Origin: Hymenobacter ginkgonis
GTDB lineage: Bacteria; Bacteroidota; Bacteroidia; Cytophagales; Hymenobacteraceae
Reading direction: 5' to 3'
Length of the DNA: 64,000 nucleotides
NCBI RefSeq assembly: GCF_009755225.1
Contig: NZ_WQKZ01000007.1
Span: 1 to 64,000, forward strand
Notes under the pieces: model-generated
Told to the model about the DNA's origin: nothing
Databases searched by the model: none
Seen by the model: the letters and a program-made list of their open reading frames with translations, nothing else
Part shown: positions 8,292-17,254 of the stretch, in pieces
Numbering within the stretch: position 1 is the first letter of the stretch
Layout: each line of letters starts with the position of its first letter
Made by a program: the position numbers and the translations under genes

Positions 8292-10649
8292 TCACTCGGC
8301 CCGCAGGCTCAGCACCGGGTTGCGGCGGGCGGCCCGCCAGGCCTGCACGCTTACGGTGAGCCAGGCAATGAGCAGGGCCCCCATGCCGGCCGCCGCGAAG
8401 TACCACCACTGCCACGCCACACGGTAGGCAAAGCCTTCCAACCACCGCTGCATCAGCAGGTAGCTCAGGGGCAGCGCCAGGACGATGGCCACGACAACCA
8501 GCCAGGTCAGGCTGCTGGTCAACTGCCACACAATGCCCAGCTCGCTTGCGCCCAGGGCCTTGCGGATGCCGATTTCCTTGCGCCGCCGCTCGGCGGTAAA
8601 GGCCGCTAGCCCCAGCAGGCCCAGGGCAGAAATGAGGATGGCCAGCCCGGCAAAGTAGCGGGCGAGCACCGCCACCCGCCGCTCGGCTACGTACTGGGCC
8701 TGGTAGTCGGCATCCAGAAACGCGTAGTCAAGCGTAAAGCCGGGGTTGTAAGCGGCGTACAGCTGCCGAAGCTGCGCAATTGTGGCCTGCTCCGCGCCCG
8801 GTTGGAGCTTCACGAGCACCGTATTTATCGAGGGGTCGAGCTGGAGGAGCAGGGGCTTGATTTTTTCGTGCAGCGACTCATAGTGGAAGTCGCGGACCAC
8901 GCCCACGATGCGGCGCCCGTCGAGCTGTTGGCCCACGGGGTCCGGCATGCCCAGGCCGGCCACCAGGGTTTGGTTGACGAGGATGGCGGCGCTGTCGGCC
9001 CGGAACTGCGGCGCAAAGCTGCGGCCGGCTACCAGGTCCAGGCCCATCGTTTCCACCAGGTCATAGTTGACCAGCATCGTCCCTACTGGCAGACGCTTTC
9101 CCCGCCAGCTCATCTCCTCCACGTGACGCCCCCCCAGGAAGCCGCCCAAGACGCTAGACGCCTGCACGACGCCGGGCAACTTCCTCACCTCGCTCAGAAA
9201 CGCCGCCTGCTGGCGCGCCGCCTTGCCGCCCGTATCGAAGCGGAGCACGTGGGCTTTGTCGTAGCCCAGCGGTTGGCGCTGCACAAACGCCAGCTGCGCG
9301 TTGACGACCACCACGGCCACGATGAATAGCACCGAGAGCGTGAATTGCAGCACGACTAAGCCCTGCCGCGTCCACACGTCGCCGGCCTTGGTCGGCAACT
9401 TGCCTTTCAGCACGGCCGCCGGCTGGAACCCCGATAGGTAGAACGCGGGATAGCTGCCCGCCAGCAGCCCCGTACCCAGCGCCAGGGCCAGGCTGGCTGC
9501 TACCAGCGGCCACTCCCAGCGCAAGGCCAGCGGCTTGCCCGTCAGCGCGCTGAACTGCGGGAGCACGAGCTGCACCAGGCCCACGGCCACGACCAGGGCC
9601 AACAAGGCCATCACTACGGATTCCGTCAGGTACTGCCCCACCAGCGCGGCGCGGCTCGCCCCCAGGGCCTTGCGAATGCCCACTTCCTTGACCCGCCTCG
9701 AAGCCTTGGCGGTGAATAGATTCATGAAATTGATGCTGGCAATCACCAGAATGAGCCCGGCAATCAGGGCGAACAGCCGCACGTAGGTAATGCGCCCCCC
9801 GGTGGCAACGCCGTTTTCGTAGGTGCCGTGCAAATACGCCGCCGAGAACGGCCGCACAAACAGCGTGCGCCCCTGGGCCTGGGCCTGCGCGCTTTTGGTT
9901 TTCAGCAAGCCCGCCAGCTTGGCCTGAAACTGCGCCGGGTCGGCTCCCTCCTTCAAGGCTAAGTAGGTGTTGAAGGGGCCTTCGTCATCCCACTTGATGG
10001 TCTCGTTCATGTGCATCAGGTCCTTGAACGAGGCAAACGGCAGCACGCAGTCAAATTGCTCAGACGAGTTGCGGGGCACCCCGGCAAACACCCCGGCTAC
10101 CAGGCAGGTCTGCTTTAGGTCGGCCATTTGCCATTCCACGGCTTTGCCCAGGCTGTTCTGCGGCGACTGAAAGAGCTTGGTTGCCAAGGCCTCAGAGAGC
10201 ACAATCCCGTTTTTATCCCGCAGTACCGTGGCGGGGGTGCCCACCAGCAGGGGGTAGGAAAACAGCTGGAAGAAGGCTGGGTCCGCGTACTTGGGGACGG
10301 CGGTGAGGTGCTGGCCGCCCGCCACCAGCGTGAACCCGGGGAAGAAGGGTACCGGCGTGGTGGTGGCCACCAATTCAATCTCCGGCATTTCCTGCCGTAA
10401 GGCCTCGGCCAGCAGCGGCATGGTGCCGCCTTGGGTTTCAATGCCGGCGGCCGTGCGGCGGTTTTCCATCACTTGGTAAAGCCGGCCGTCCAGGGCATGG
10501 TAGCGGTCGAAGCTGCGCTCGTCGCTTATCCACAAGTAGATGAGCAGCGCGCAGGCCAGGCCGGTCGAGAGGCCAATCAGGTTGATGAAGAACGTGCTTT
10601 TGAACCGCTTAAAGATGCGATAGAGTAGCAGCAGGGGGTAGGGAAGCAT
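8292..10649 (-). CDS. ABC transporter permease, MacB/FtsX type
   Basis: A 785-residue inner-membrane permease with duplicated halves. Each half has a periplasmic MacB-type core domain and an FtsX membrane domain. An N-terminal transmembrane helix (about residues 20-42) precedes the first periplasmic domain. Membrane helices with the EVGIRKALGAS motif (coupling helix of FtsX permeases) occur near residue 320 and again as KEIGIRKALGAS near 690. The single chain with two repeats is the usual Bacteroidota form. It begins 21 bp after the ATPase gene and so is the last gene of an adaptor-ATPase-permease operon. Substrate unknown; efflux of a toxic compound, peptide or lipid is inferred from family and context. 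Confidence 0.92.
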   Translation of the reverse strand: MLPYPLLLLYRIFKRFKSTFFINLIGLSTGLACALLIYLWISDERSFDRYHALDGRLYQVMENRRTAAGIETQGGTMPLLAEALRQEMPEIELVATTTPVPFFPGFTLVAGGQHLTAVPKYADPAFFQLFSYPLLVGTPATVLRDKNGIVLSEALATKLFQSPQNSLGKAVEWQMADLKQTCLVAGVFAGVPRNSSEQFDCVLPFASFKDLMHMNETIKWDDEGPFNTYLALKEGADPAQFQAKLAGLLKTKSAQAQAQGRTLFVRPFSAAYLHGTYENGVATGGRITYVRLFALIAGLILVIASINFMNLFTAKASRRVKEVGIRKALGASRAALVGQYLTESVVMALLALVVAVGLVQLVLPQFSALTGKPLALRWEWPLVAASLALALGTGLLAGSYPAFYLSGFQPAAVLKGKLPTKAGDVWTRQGLVVLQFTLSVLFIVAVVVVNAQLAFVQRQPLGYDKAHVLRFDTGGKAARQQAAFLSEVRKLPGVVQASSVLGGFLGGRHVEEMSWRGKRLPVGTMLVNYDLVETMGLDLVAGRSFAPQFRADSAAILVNQTLVAGLGMPDPVGQQLDGRRIVGVVRDFHYESLHEKIKPLLLQLDPSINTVLVKLQPGAEQATIAQLRQLYAAYNPGFTLDYAFLDADYQAQYVAERRVAVLARYFAGLAILISALGLLGLAAFTAERRRKEIGIRKALGASELGIVWQLTSSLTWLVVVAIVLALPLSYLLMQRWLEGFAYRVAWQWWYFAAAGMGALLIAWLTVSVQAWRAARRNPVLSLRAE

Positions 10650-10670
10650 GGCCGAAGGAGGAGGAGTCGG

Positions 10671-11366
10671 TTAGAATTGGCTGCGGCTGTGTTCCAGCAC
10701 CACCTGCCCATCGAGCAGGCGGACGACGCGCCGGGCGTACCGGGCGTCGTGCTCGGAGTGCGTGACCATGAGCACGGTGGTGCCCGCCTCGTTTAGTTCG
10801 GTCAGCAGCCCCAGCACGTCGTGGCCGCTGGCCGAGTCGAGGTTGCCGGTGGGCTCGTCGGCCAGCAGCAGCGGCGGGGCGTTCACCACGGCGCGGGCCA
10901 CAGCCACGCGCTGCTGCTGGCCGCCCGAGAGTTGCAGCGGAAAGTGGTTGCGCCGGTGTAGCAGCTGCATTTTCTCCAGCACCTGTTCCACCCGCTGCCG
11001 CCGCTCGCTGGCCCCCACGCCTAGGTAGCGCAGGGGCAGCTCCACGTTTTCAAACACCGTCAGCTCGTCAATCAGGTTGAAACTCTGGAACACGAAGCCC
11101 AGGCTGCGCTTGCGCAGCTCGGCCCGCTGGCGCTCGGAGTAGCGGCTGGTCTCGGTGCCCAGCAGTTGCAGGCTGCCGCCGTCGGGCTCGTCGAGCAGGC
11201 CCAGCAGGTTAAGCAGCGTTGATTTACCGCAGCCCGAGGGGCCCATGATGGCTACAAACTCTCCTTTCTCCACGCTCAGCGAGACGTGGTTCAGCGCCTT
11301 GGTTTGCACCTCTTCGGTGCGGTACACCTTCTCCAGGTTTTCGGTCTTAATCACGTGCAGGGACAT
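10671..11366 (-). CDS. ABC transporter ATP-binding protein, MacB/LolD type
   Basis: A 231-residue nucleotide-binding subunit. Walker A GPSGCGKST, signature LSGGQQQR and Walker B LLLADEPTGN are all intact. The start at ATG 11366 (MSLHVIKTENLEKVYR) is chosen over an upstream extension, because the extra 28 codons are translated from the right half of the spacer and the flanking palindrome. It powers the adjacent permease, and together with the membrane-fusion adaptor upstream it forms a MacAB-like tripartite exporter; no TolC-like outer-membrane gene lies in the window. Confidence 0.94.
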   Translation of the reverse strand: MSLHVIKTENLEKVYRTEEVQTKALNHVSLSVEKGEFVAIMGPSGCGKSTLLNLLGLLDEPDGGSLQLLGTETSRYSERQRAELRKRSLGFVFQSFNLIDELTVFENVELPLRYLGVGASERRQRVEQVLEKMQLLHRRNHFPLQLSGGQQQRVAVARAVVNAPPLLLADEPTGNLDSASGHDVLGLLTELNEAGTTVLMVTHSEHDARYARRVVRLLDGQVVLEHSRSQF

Positions 11367-11394
11367 AAAATGGATAAGCAGTAAGCAAAAACGA

Positions 11395-11481
11395 TTGTCA
11401 TGCAGAGCGCAGCGAAGCATCTCGCGTGCTGACGAATGCAACGATGGCACGCGAGATGCTTCGCTGCGCTCTGCATGACAA
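11395..11481. repeat. Perfect 35-bp inverted repeat (REP/MITE-like)
   Basis: Arms 11395-11429 and 11447-11481 are perfect reverse complements separated by 17 bp. The arms contain GCAGAGCGCAGCGAAGCATC. It fills the spacer between the adaptor stop (11483) and the ATPase start (11366), so it would form a very stable hairpin in the operon transcript. It resembles dispersed palindromic repeats common in Hymenobacter-type genomes. It could attenuate or stabilise the downstream mRNA. Confidence 0.9.
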
Positions 11482-11482
11482 C

Positions 11483-12739
11483 CTAAAGAGAATTATCCAG
11501 CACCAGTTCCTGCTGGTCGGCATAGCCTTCGTAGCTGGAGGTCACGACCTGGTCGCCGGGCCGCAGGCCGGCCAGCACTTCATAATAATCGGGGTTCTGC
11601 CGCCCTAGCCGGATAGCCACCCGCTGGGCCCGGGTGCCGTCGGCCCCCAGCTTGAAGGCCCAGTTGCCTACGGTTTGCTGGTAGAAGCCGCCTTTGGGCA
11701 GCAGCACCGCCGGGGCCTTCGCACTCAGCGCCAGCCGGATGGGCAAGGTCTGGCCCCGCCGCAGGCCCGGTGGTGGGGTACCGGTAAAGGCCAGGTCGAT
11801 TTGCAGACCTTTGGCCACTTGAGCGAAAATTTTGGTCACGCGCAAGGCATACGCCCGGCCCTCCACCACCACTTCGCCTACTTGACCGGCCGCGATGCGG
11901 GCAATATAAAACTCGTCTACCGCGGCGTGTAGTTTCACGCCCGCCAGCGCGTCAATCTGCCCTATGCGCTGACCCCGCGTTTTGGCCTCGCCCACTTCCG
12001 CGGCCAGCGAGCTGAGTCGCCCACCCACCGGGGCCCGCAGCAGCAGGTCGTCCATCTTGCGCCGCATCAGGGCCAGGTTGCTGGTCATACGCTGCACCGA
12101 TTCCTGCATGGTACCTAACTGCTGCTGCATGGCTATTGAGTCTTGGCGTAGGGTCTGCTGCGTCAGCTGTCGCCGACGCAGTTGGTAGCGGTAGGCGTTC
12201 TGGCTCTGCAAGTAGTCCTGCCGCGCAATCACCTTCTGGTCGTAGAGCACCTGGTTGGTGTCAAACACCCGCCGGGCCTCGGCCAGCTGGAAGTCGATGT
12301 CGGCTAGCTGGTTTTGGCGTAAGATGCGGTTTTGCAGCAGCTGGTTGCGGGTGTTGCGCAGGTTGTTCATCAGGTCGTACACGGCCGTTTCACGGTTCAC
12401 CATTTCCAACTGCAAGTCGGGATTGGCTAGCCGCAGCAACGGCTGGCCCGCTGTTAGAGTCGTGCCTTCCTCCACTAGTACCTGCTGCACGGTGCCGGCC
12501 TCGGCCGCGTCCAGGTACACGGTGTGCAGGGGCTGCACGACCCCGTCAATGGCCGTGAATTCCTGAAAGTTGCCCCGCGTGACGGGGCTAATGGTCAGCC
12601 GGTTGGTCGCCACGTGCAGCCGCTGGCCTGGCTTAGGCCAGTAGAAGCCGGCCACTCCCGTGCCCGCCAGCAGCAGCGCCCCCAGCCACCACCAGCGGGT
12701 AACAAACGACCACTTTCTCTTCGGTATCAGGACATCCAT
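11483..12739 (-). CDS. Efflux adaptor, HlyD/MacA-type membrane fusion protein
   Basis: A 418-residue periplasmic adaptor. ATG 12739 (MDVLIPKRKWSF) gives a short cytoplasmic tail and one transmembrane helix (WWWLGALLLAGTGVAGF), the family norm; the frame is open a further 23 codons upstream. The order is biotinyl/lipoyl half-motif (GTVQQVLVEEGTTLTAGQPLL), long alpha-helical hairpin (about residues 105-225, rich in Gln, Arg and Leu), lipoyl second half (LLLRAPVGGRLSSL), beta-barrel and membrane-proximal domain. It should bridge the inner-membrane permease to an outer-membrane channel. First gene of the minus-strand efflux operon and divergent from the sigma-54 regulator. Confidence 0.92.
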   Translation of the reverse strand: MDVLIPKRKWSFVTRWWWLGALLLAGTGVAGFYWPKPGQRLHVATNRLTISPVTRGNFQEFTAIDGVVQPLHTVYLDAAEAGTVQQVLVEEGTTLTAGQPLLRLANPDLQLEMVNRETAVYDLMNNLRNTRNQLLQNRILRQNQLADIDFQLAEARRVFDTNQVLYDQKVIARQDYLQSQNAYRYQLRRRQLTQQTLRQDSIAMQQQLGTMQESVQRMTSNLALMRRKMDDLLLRAPVGGRLSSLAAEVGEAKTRGQRIGQIDALAGVKLHAAVDEFYIARIAAGQVGEVVVEGRAYALRVTKIFAQVAKGLQIDLAFTGTPPPGLRRGQTLPIRLALSAKAPAVLLPKGGFYQQTVGNWAFKLGADGTRAQRVAIRLGRQNPDYYEVLAGLRPGDQVVTSSYEGYADQQELVLDNSL

Positions 12740-12868
12740 TTGGTTCGGCGCAGGCACTAGCCGCAAAAAGCTAGTAGCCGGAGGTGCCAAGAACAGTGCC
12801 TTACTCACAAAGCATTGCTATTCAATAATCTGATTTGGAAACTTGGTAGCCAGCGGTTGCCGAGCGTC

Positions 12869-12906
12869 CGGTTATGATACAGTTGACCGTTCGGTTCTGA
12901 TACAGT
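12869..12906. promoter_or_regulatory. 15-bp direct repeat, candidate operator
   Basis: CGGTTATGATACAGT (12869-12883) and CGGTTCTGATACAGT (12892-12906) differ at one base and are offset by 23 bp, about two helical turns. They lie in the 302-bp divergent region between the efflux operon and the NtrC-type regulator, so they are candidate binding sites for it. No good -24/-12 sigma-54 promoter was found by eye in either direction. Confidence 0.4.
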
Positions 12907-13041
12907 CTGAATCTATTGACGGACAGAAAACGACCTGGCCAGCTGAAATCCAGTGTTTTCAGAGGTCTGCACGGTTTATGTGGCATGGGTTGGTACGGGT
13001 GCCAGATAACCCCGACTTTTACGTTTTACCCATCCTTTTTC

Positions 13042-14424
13042 ATGATTCCTAAGCACGCCCGCATTCTAGTGGTAGACGACGAGCCCGATGTACTATTCGC
13101 GCTCAAGCTGCTGCTCAAAAGCGAGGTGCGGGAAGTTGTGACGGAGCGCAACCCGGAACTACTGCTCTCCCTACTCCGCCAGCAGCCCTTCGATGCCGTG
13201 CTGCTCGACATGAACTACCGCAGTGGCCAGGCGACGGGCAACGAGGGCTTCTACTGGCTGGGCCGTATCCTGGAGTACAACCCTACCACGGCCGTTATCC
13301 TAATAACGGCCTATGGCGATGTGCGCACGGCGGTGCGCGCCCTCAAAGCCGGCGCTACCGACTTCCTGCTTAAGCCCTGGCACAACGACCAGTTGCTGCA
13401 AACGCTGGCCGCCGCCCTCCAACCTAAACCCGGCAGCAAAAGCGGGGGTAGCCCGAAAAAGCCAGCAGAGCCGGCCGCCACTACTGCCCTGCTAGGGGAG
13501 TCGGCCGCCATGCAGGAAGTGCGCACCATAATTGAAAAGGTAGCCCCGACCGAAGCCAACGTGCTGCTGCTCGGCGAGAACGGCACGGGTAAGGAACTGG
13601 TCGCCAAGTCCCTGCATGAGCAGTCGCGCCGCGCCGCCCGGCCCTTTGTGGCCGCCGACGTAGCCGCGCTCAGCGAAGGGTTGTTTGAAAGTGAGCTGTT
13701 TGGGCACATAAAGGGCGCGTTCACGGATGCCCAGGCCAGCCGCGTGGGCCGGTTTGAGGCGGCCACCGGCGGAACCTTATTTCTGGATGAGATTGGCAAC
13801 ATCGCCCTGCCGCAGCAAGCCAAGCTGCTCACGGCCCTGCAAAACCGCCAGGTGGTACCCGTGGGAAGCAATACCCCCGTACCGGTGGATATCCGGCTGT
13901 TGTCGGCCACCAACGCTCCGTTGCACGCCCTGGTAGCCCGCGGTGCTTTCCGCCAGGACTTGATGTACCGCCTCAACACGGTCGAAATCATGCTGCCGCC
14001 CCTGCGCGAACGGGACGACGATGTGCAGCTGCTGGCCCAGCACTTCGCGCAGGTGTACGCGGCCCGCAACCGGCAACCCGTGCCGGAATTCAGTGCCGCT
14101 GCCCTGCGCAAGCTTCGGGAGCACCCCTGGCCCGGCAACGTGCGGGAACTGCAACACGCCGTGGAGCGGGCCGTTATCCTAGGGGCTGGCCCCGTGCTGC
14201 TTCCGGCCGATTTCTCGTTTCGGAACCCTGAATCTGCGGTGGCTTCCGCGGCGGCAGCACCAGCTGCGACCGTGGATGAGCAGCCGCTGCCGTTGCTGGA
14301 AGTAGAAAAGAATACCATCCAGCAGGCCATTGAGCGCCACCAGGGCAACCTCACCAAAGCGGCAAAGGAACTGGGCCTCACCCGCACCGCCCTCTACCGT
14401 CGGCTCGACAAGCATGATATTTAA
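13042..14424 (+). CDS. Sigma-54-dependent response regulator, NtrC family
   Basis: A 460-residue regulator. ATG 13042 (MIPKHARILVVDDE) begins directly at the receiver; the open frame runs 42 codons further upstream but without a domain. Receiver: acidic Asp12/Asp13, phosphoacceptor Asp56 (VLLDMNY), Lys in LLKPW. AAA+ domain: Walker A GENGTGKE, sigma-54 loop GAFTDA (instead of the usual GAFTGA), Walker B GGTLFLDEIGN. C-terminal Fis-type helix-turn-helix: NLTKAAKELGLTRTALYRRL. It overlaps the kinase gene start by 11 bp, suggesting translational coupling. It probably controls the divergent efflux operon. Confidence 0.95.
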   Translation: MIPKHARILVVDDEPDVLFALKLLLKSEVREVVTERNPELLLSLLRQQPFDAVLLDMNYRSGQATGNEGFYWLGRILEYNPTTAVILITAYGDVRTAVRALKAGATDFLLKPWHNDQLLQTLAAALQPKPGSKSGGSPKKPAEPAATTALLGESAAMQEVRTIIEKVAPTEANVLLLGENGTGKELVAKSLHEQSRRAARPFVAADVAALSEGLFESELFGHIKGAFTDAQASRVGRFEAATGGTLFLDEIGNIALPQQAKLLTALQNRQVVPVGSNTPVPVDIRLLSATNAPLHALVARGAFRQDLMYRLNTVEIMLPPLRERDDDVQLLAQHFAQVYAARNRQPVPEFSAAALRKLREHPWPGNVRELQHAVERAVILGAGPVLLPADFSFRNPESAVASAAAAPAATVDEQPLPLLEVEKNTIQQAIERHQGNLTKAAKELGLTRTALYRRLDKHDI

Positions 14425-15769
14425 CAGCCTGGATGTTCGCCTGCTGGGACGATTAGTACTGCTGGTAACCGCGCTGGCCGCGGGCGGCTACGCCACGCAG
14501 CACCACGCCTACGGGCTAGCCCTGGGGGCGCTGGGGCTGCTGATAGTGTTGGTCCTGGACTTGGCCCGCTACCTGACGCGCGGCCAGCAGGCCCTGGCCG
14601 ACTTTACCCTGGCCCTCCAGTATCGCGACTTTTCGCGGCAGTACCCGGCGCAGTCCGGCCCGGAGTCGCTGCGGCCCTTGCACGAGGCCTTCAACCAAGT
14701 CAACGCCACGTTTCGGGAGCTGCGCGCCGAGCAGGAAGGGCAGTTTCAGTACCTGCAAACTATTCTGGCGCTGCTCGATACGGGCATCGTGTCCTACGAC
14801 GCGGCGGGCACCGTGGCCTGGGTGAACGAGGCGTTTAAGCAGACGCTGCACCTGCCGTACCTGAAAAACATCCGGGCGCTGCAATCCCGCCAGCCGGTTT
14901 TCTACGACGCTATCTGCCGGGCGGTGCCCGGCCAGCCCGTGGTAGTGAAGCTGACAGTGGGTTCCCAAACGGTGCAGCTGCTCGTGTCGGCCACCCAGTT
15001 TAAGCTACGCGGCGAAGCATTTACCCTCTTGGCCTGCAAGAACGTGAGCCAAGCCCTGGCCGACACCGAAACGGCCGCCTGGCAGCAACTGCTACGGGTT
15101 ATGACGCACGAAATCATGAACTCGGTTGCTCCCATTGCCTCGCTAGCGGATTCGCTGGGCCGCCACGTGCAGCATGCCCGGCAGCAAGAGGCTTCCACCG
15201 AGCTGCTCGACGACGTGGGCACCGGCATTCGCATCATCCAGCAGCGTAGCGAAGGGCTACTGCGCTTCGCCCAGGTGTATCGGGACTTTAGCACCCTGGC
15301 CTCGCCGCAGCGCACGACGCTTTACGTGCAGGAATTGCTCCAGGCCATCCGGCAACTGCTGGCGGAACAACTGGCCGCGCAAGGCATTGCGGTCACCCTT
15401 AGCGTTCTGCCCGCCCACCTCACCCTGCACGCCGACGGTCATCTGCTGGAGCAAGTGCTCATCAATCTGGTGCTCAATGCGGCACAGGCACTCGCGCAAA
15501 TCCCCGACCCCCACATTAGCTTGCAGGCCTGGCCCGATGAACAGGAGCGGGTGATTATCGAGGTGAAGGACAATGGCAGTGGTATTCCTGCCGACGTGCT
15601 GGACAGCATCTTTATTCCTTTTTTCACTACCCACCCCAACGGCTCCGGCATTGGATTGAGCTTGGCTAAGCAAATCATGCAGTTGCACCAGGGCAGCATT
15701 GAGGTCCACTCCATAGCTGGGGAGGGCAGTGCGTTTCAACTGTGGTTTCCTACCTCGATTATCTACTAA
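14414..15769 (+). CDS. Membrane sensor histidine kinase, NtrB-like
   Basis: A 451-residue kinase, partner of the preceding regulator. ATG 14414 lies inside the last codons of the regulator gene. Two transmembrane helices occupy about residues 8-27 and 34-53, with a very short loop between them, so there is almost no periplasmic sensor; sensing is probably intramembrane or cytoplasmic. A PAS-like region (TGIVSYDAAGTVAWVNEAF) is followed by the phosphoacceptor box MTHEIMNSVAPIASL and the ATPase domain with N box (INLVLNAAQAL), DNGSGI and GSGIGLSLAKQI. The pairing resembles the cytoplasmic-sensing NtrB class. Confidence 0.93.
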   Translation: MIFNSLDVRLLGRLVLLVTALAAGGYATQHHAYGLALGALGLLIVLVLDLARYLTRGQQALADFTLALQYRDFSRQYPAQSGPESLRPLHEAFNQVNATFRELRAEQEGQFQYLQTILALLDTGIVSYDAAGTVAWVNEAFKQTLHLPYLKNIRALQSRQPVFYDAICRAVPGQPVVVKLTVGSQTVQLLVSATQFKLRGEAFTLLACKNVSQALADTETAAWQQLLRVMTHEIMNSVAPIASLADSLGRHVQHARQQEASTELLDDVGTGIRIIQQRSEGLLRFAQVYRDFSTLASPQRTTLYVQELLQAIRQLLAEQLAAQGIAVTLSVLPAHLTLHADGHLLEQVLINLVLNAAQALAQIPDPHISLQAWPDEQERVIIEVKDNGSGIPADVLDSIFIPFFTTHPNGSGIGLSLAKQIMQLHQGSIEVHSIAGEGSAFQLWFPTSIIY

Positions 15770-15814
15770 GGGTTGCGTTGATAACCAGACGATTTGTGGA
15801 CTAATCCAAATATT

Positions 15815-15855
15815 GCAAGAACGCCCCTAAACATGCGTTTTGGGAGCGTTCTTGC
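15815..15855 (+). terminator. Hairpin downstream of the kinase gene
   Basis: Perfect 10-bp arms GCAAGAACGC (15815-15824) and GCGTTCTTGC (15846-15855) lie 46 bp after the kinase stop. There is no long T tract, so factor-independent termination is plausible but not certain. It may also serve the convergent gene ending at 15891. Confidence 0.5.
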
Positions 15856-15890
15856 TCCCTTCTCTACCCACTAACGTTACCGTCGATATG

Positions 15891-16412
15891 CTACTCAGGG
15901 TTCTGGCCCATGATGTGATTCAATTTATCTTCCAACGTCGGCAGCTGGTGTTGCAATTCAGCTGCGAACGGATTAGTGTCACGGTAGATAAGGGTCGCAT
16001 AGAGCCCATTTGCTTCGCTCACCACATGCCGAAGCAAGTGTGCATCATTCACCTCGCGGAACCAGCGGCTAAATAGCCGATGCCGATAGGCTGCTCGTTG
16101 CCGCTTACCATCTTGACACACGAAGGTGAGAACCCGCCGCTCATCCTGGAAAAAATGAGCCAACTCCTGCAGAATAGTTGCCTTAATGCGCGGGTCGTAT
16201 TCTGAGGTAGTGTCGTCCGTATCTAGCTCTTCGGCTACCAAGCGCATAAAGCCAAACATGGCTGCGTACTCGCCCACTGCTAAGCCTGGAAAATAGTCTA
16301 CTGCTGGGGAGTAGTAGAGCAAATACGCGTCGCCGACGTCCGTTGTGAAGGCGTAGCCTTGCGCTGTTTCAGTGAGTAGGTACGGCGTGGGGGTGGAGGA
16401 AGGTCGACTCAT
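15891..16412 (-). CDS. DUF6169-like hypothetical protein
   Basis: A 173-residue protein. ATG 16412 (MSRPSSTPTPYLL) is chosen because upstream codons overlap the small preceding gene in another frame. The N-terminal pattern GYAFTTDVGDAYLLYYSPAVDYF matches my recollection of DUF6169, a Bacteroidota family of about 150 residues; this is memory-based, not a search. The rest is helical with no catalytic signature. Its start is overlapped by 44 bp by a 49-codon gene, an arrangement typical of small translationally coupled pairs. Function unknown. Confidence 0.65.
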   Translation of the reverse strand: MSRPSSTPTPYLLTETAQGYAFTTDVGDAYLLYYSPAVDYFPGLAVGEYAAMFGFMRLVAEELDTDDTTSEYDPRIKATILQELAHFFQDERRVLTFVCQDGKRQRAAYRHRLFSRWFREVNDAHLLRHVVSEANGLYATLIYRDTNPFAAELQHQLPTLEDKLNHIMGQNPE

Positions 16413-16518
16413 GCAAGGCTTTCTTGTCGCCCCGAATAGCGGCTTCCAAGCGCTTTTTATCCGCCGCCATCTGCTGCACGACGCGGCTCCAGTCAACTTT
16501 CTGCGCGGAAGTAGCCAT
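16369..16518 (-). CDS. Small protein coupled to DUF6169-like gene (49 aa)
   Basis: ATG 16518 gives 49 residues beginning MATSAQKVDWSRVVQQM, with an N-terminal basic/acidic helix (ADKKRLEAAIRGDKK). It overlaps the next gene by 44 bp in a different frame. Size, helix character and overlap are those of a small regulatory or antitoxin-like partner, but no family can be named with certainty. The frame is open further upstream without a better start. Confidence 0.55.
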   Translation of the reverse strand: MATSAQKVDWSRVVQQMAADKKRLEAAIRGDKKALHESTFLHPHAVPTH

Positions 16519-17254
16519 GGACAAAGATGCTTTGCGGGACAGGACCCGGCGTGAATTAGTGTTAAAAGAGCAAAAGGAAGCTGTTAAACGGCTTACTGTG
16601 CTTGGCAAAGATAACGGCGGACTATAAAAAATGGTTTGCTATGTTTGCCTCCTTTATTGTCCGATAATTGCTTTTATGAAAAGTGGAGGGGGTTTCCCGC
16701 GCGCCGCACGCCGCGGTAGCCGCAACGGTGGGACCGTGTGGGGCTAGGCCTACGGTCGCGGAGTGAGTTCCGCTCGTCCCACCCCGAAGTCGTAGCTCCG
16801 ACCAGCTGGTAGTAGCTGGTTTGACCTACCAGCCCCGACCAGGTCAAAGTAGCCCCCCTAAGTAGGTCCTGCGGATCCGGTAAGGAGGTTCCCTGCCACA
16901 GGCCAGACGCGCCAAGCAGGGCCGTCGAAGGACCGGCGAGCGCCAATCGGGCTAGGCATCTAACTAGCGTATGCTCACTAAGGGGCTATTTTGACCTGGT
17001 TGGACCTACTTTGCCCTACTTAGGGGTTCCTGTGAAACGAGTTTTAAATTCTGCTGTCCGTGAACTGCTGGCAGCTGCCCACTAGCGGGTGGGAGTCGGC
17101 CGCGGTAGGGCCCGACGAGTGGAAGAGACTCGGGTACGAACGGCGCGCAAGAGCCGAACTTTGTAAAAGCCCCACTAGGAACCTCATCCTGCCCAAAGTA
17201 CCACTTTGGCGATAGCCTGCTAGGAGGTTAAAAATCGCGCTGATTCCAAAACTT
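16519..17254. other. Gene-poor repeat-bearing region
   Basis: No supported gene. A 90-codon minus-strand frame at 16674-16946 has unusual composition and no motif. A segment around 16850 (CAAAGTAGCCCCCCTAAGTAGG) is partly repeated in inverse orientation near 17000 (CCTACTTTGCCCTACTTAGG), so the area looks like decayed mobile or repeated DNA. Confidence 0.4.

Noticed and set aside
12841..12862. Possible sigma-54 -24/-12 promoter (GG...TTGC)
   Set aside because: The GG and GC are separated by 12 bases instead of the required 10.
13311..14387. 358-codon frame opposite the sigma-54 regulator
   Set aside because: Antisense to a clear AAA+ gene; sequence is Ser/Arg/Ala-rich without domains.
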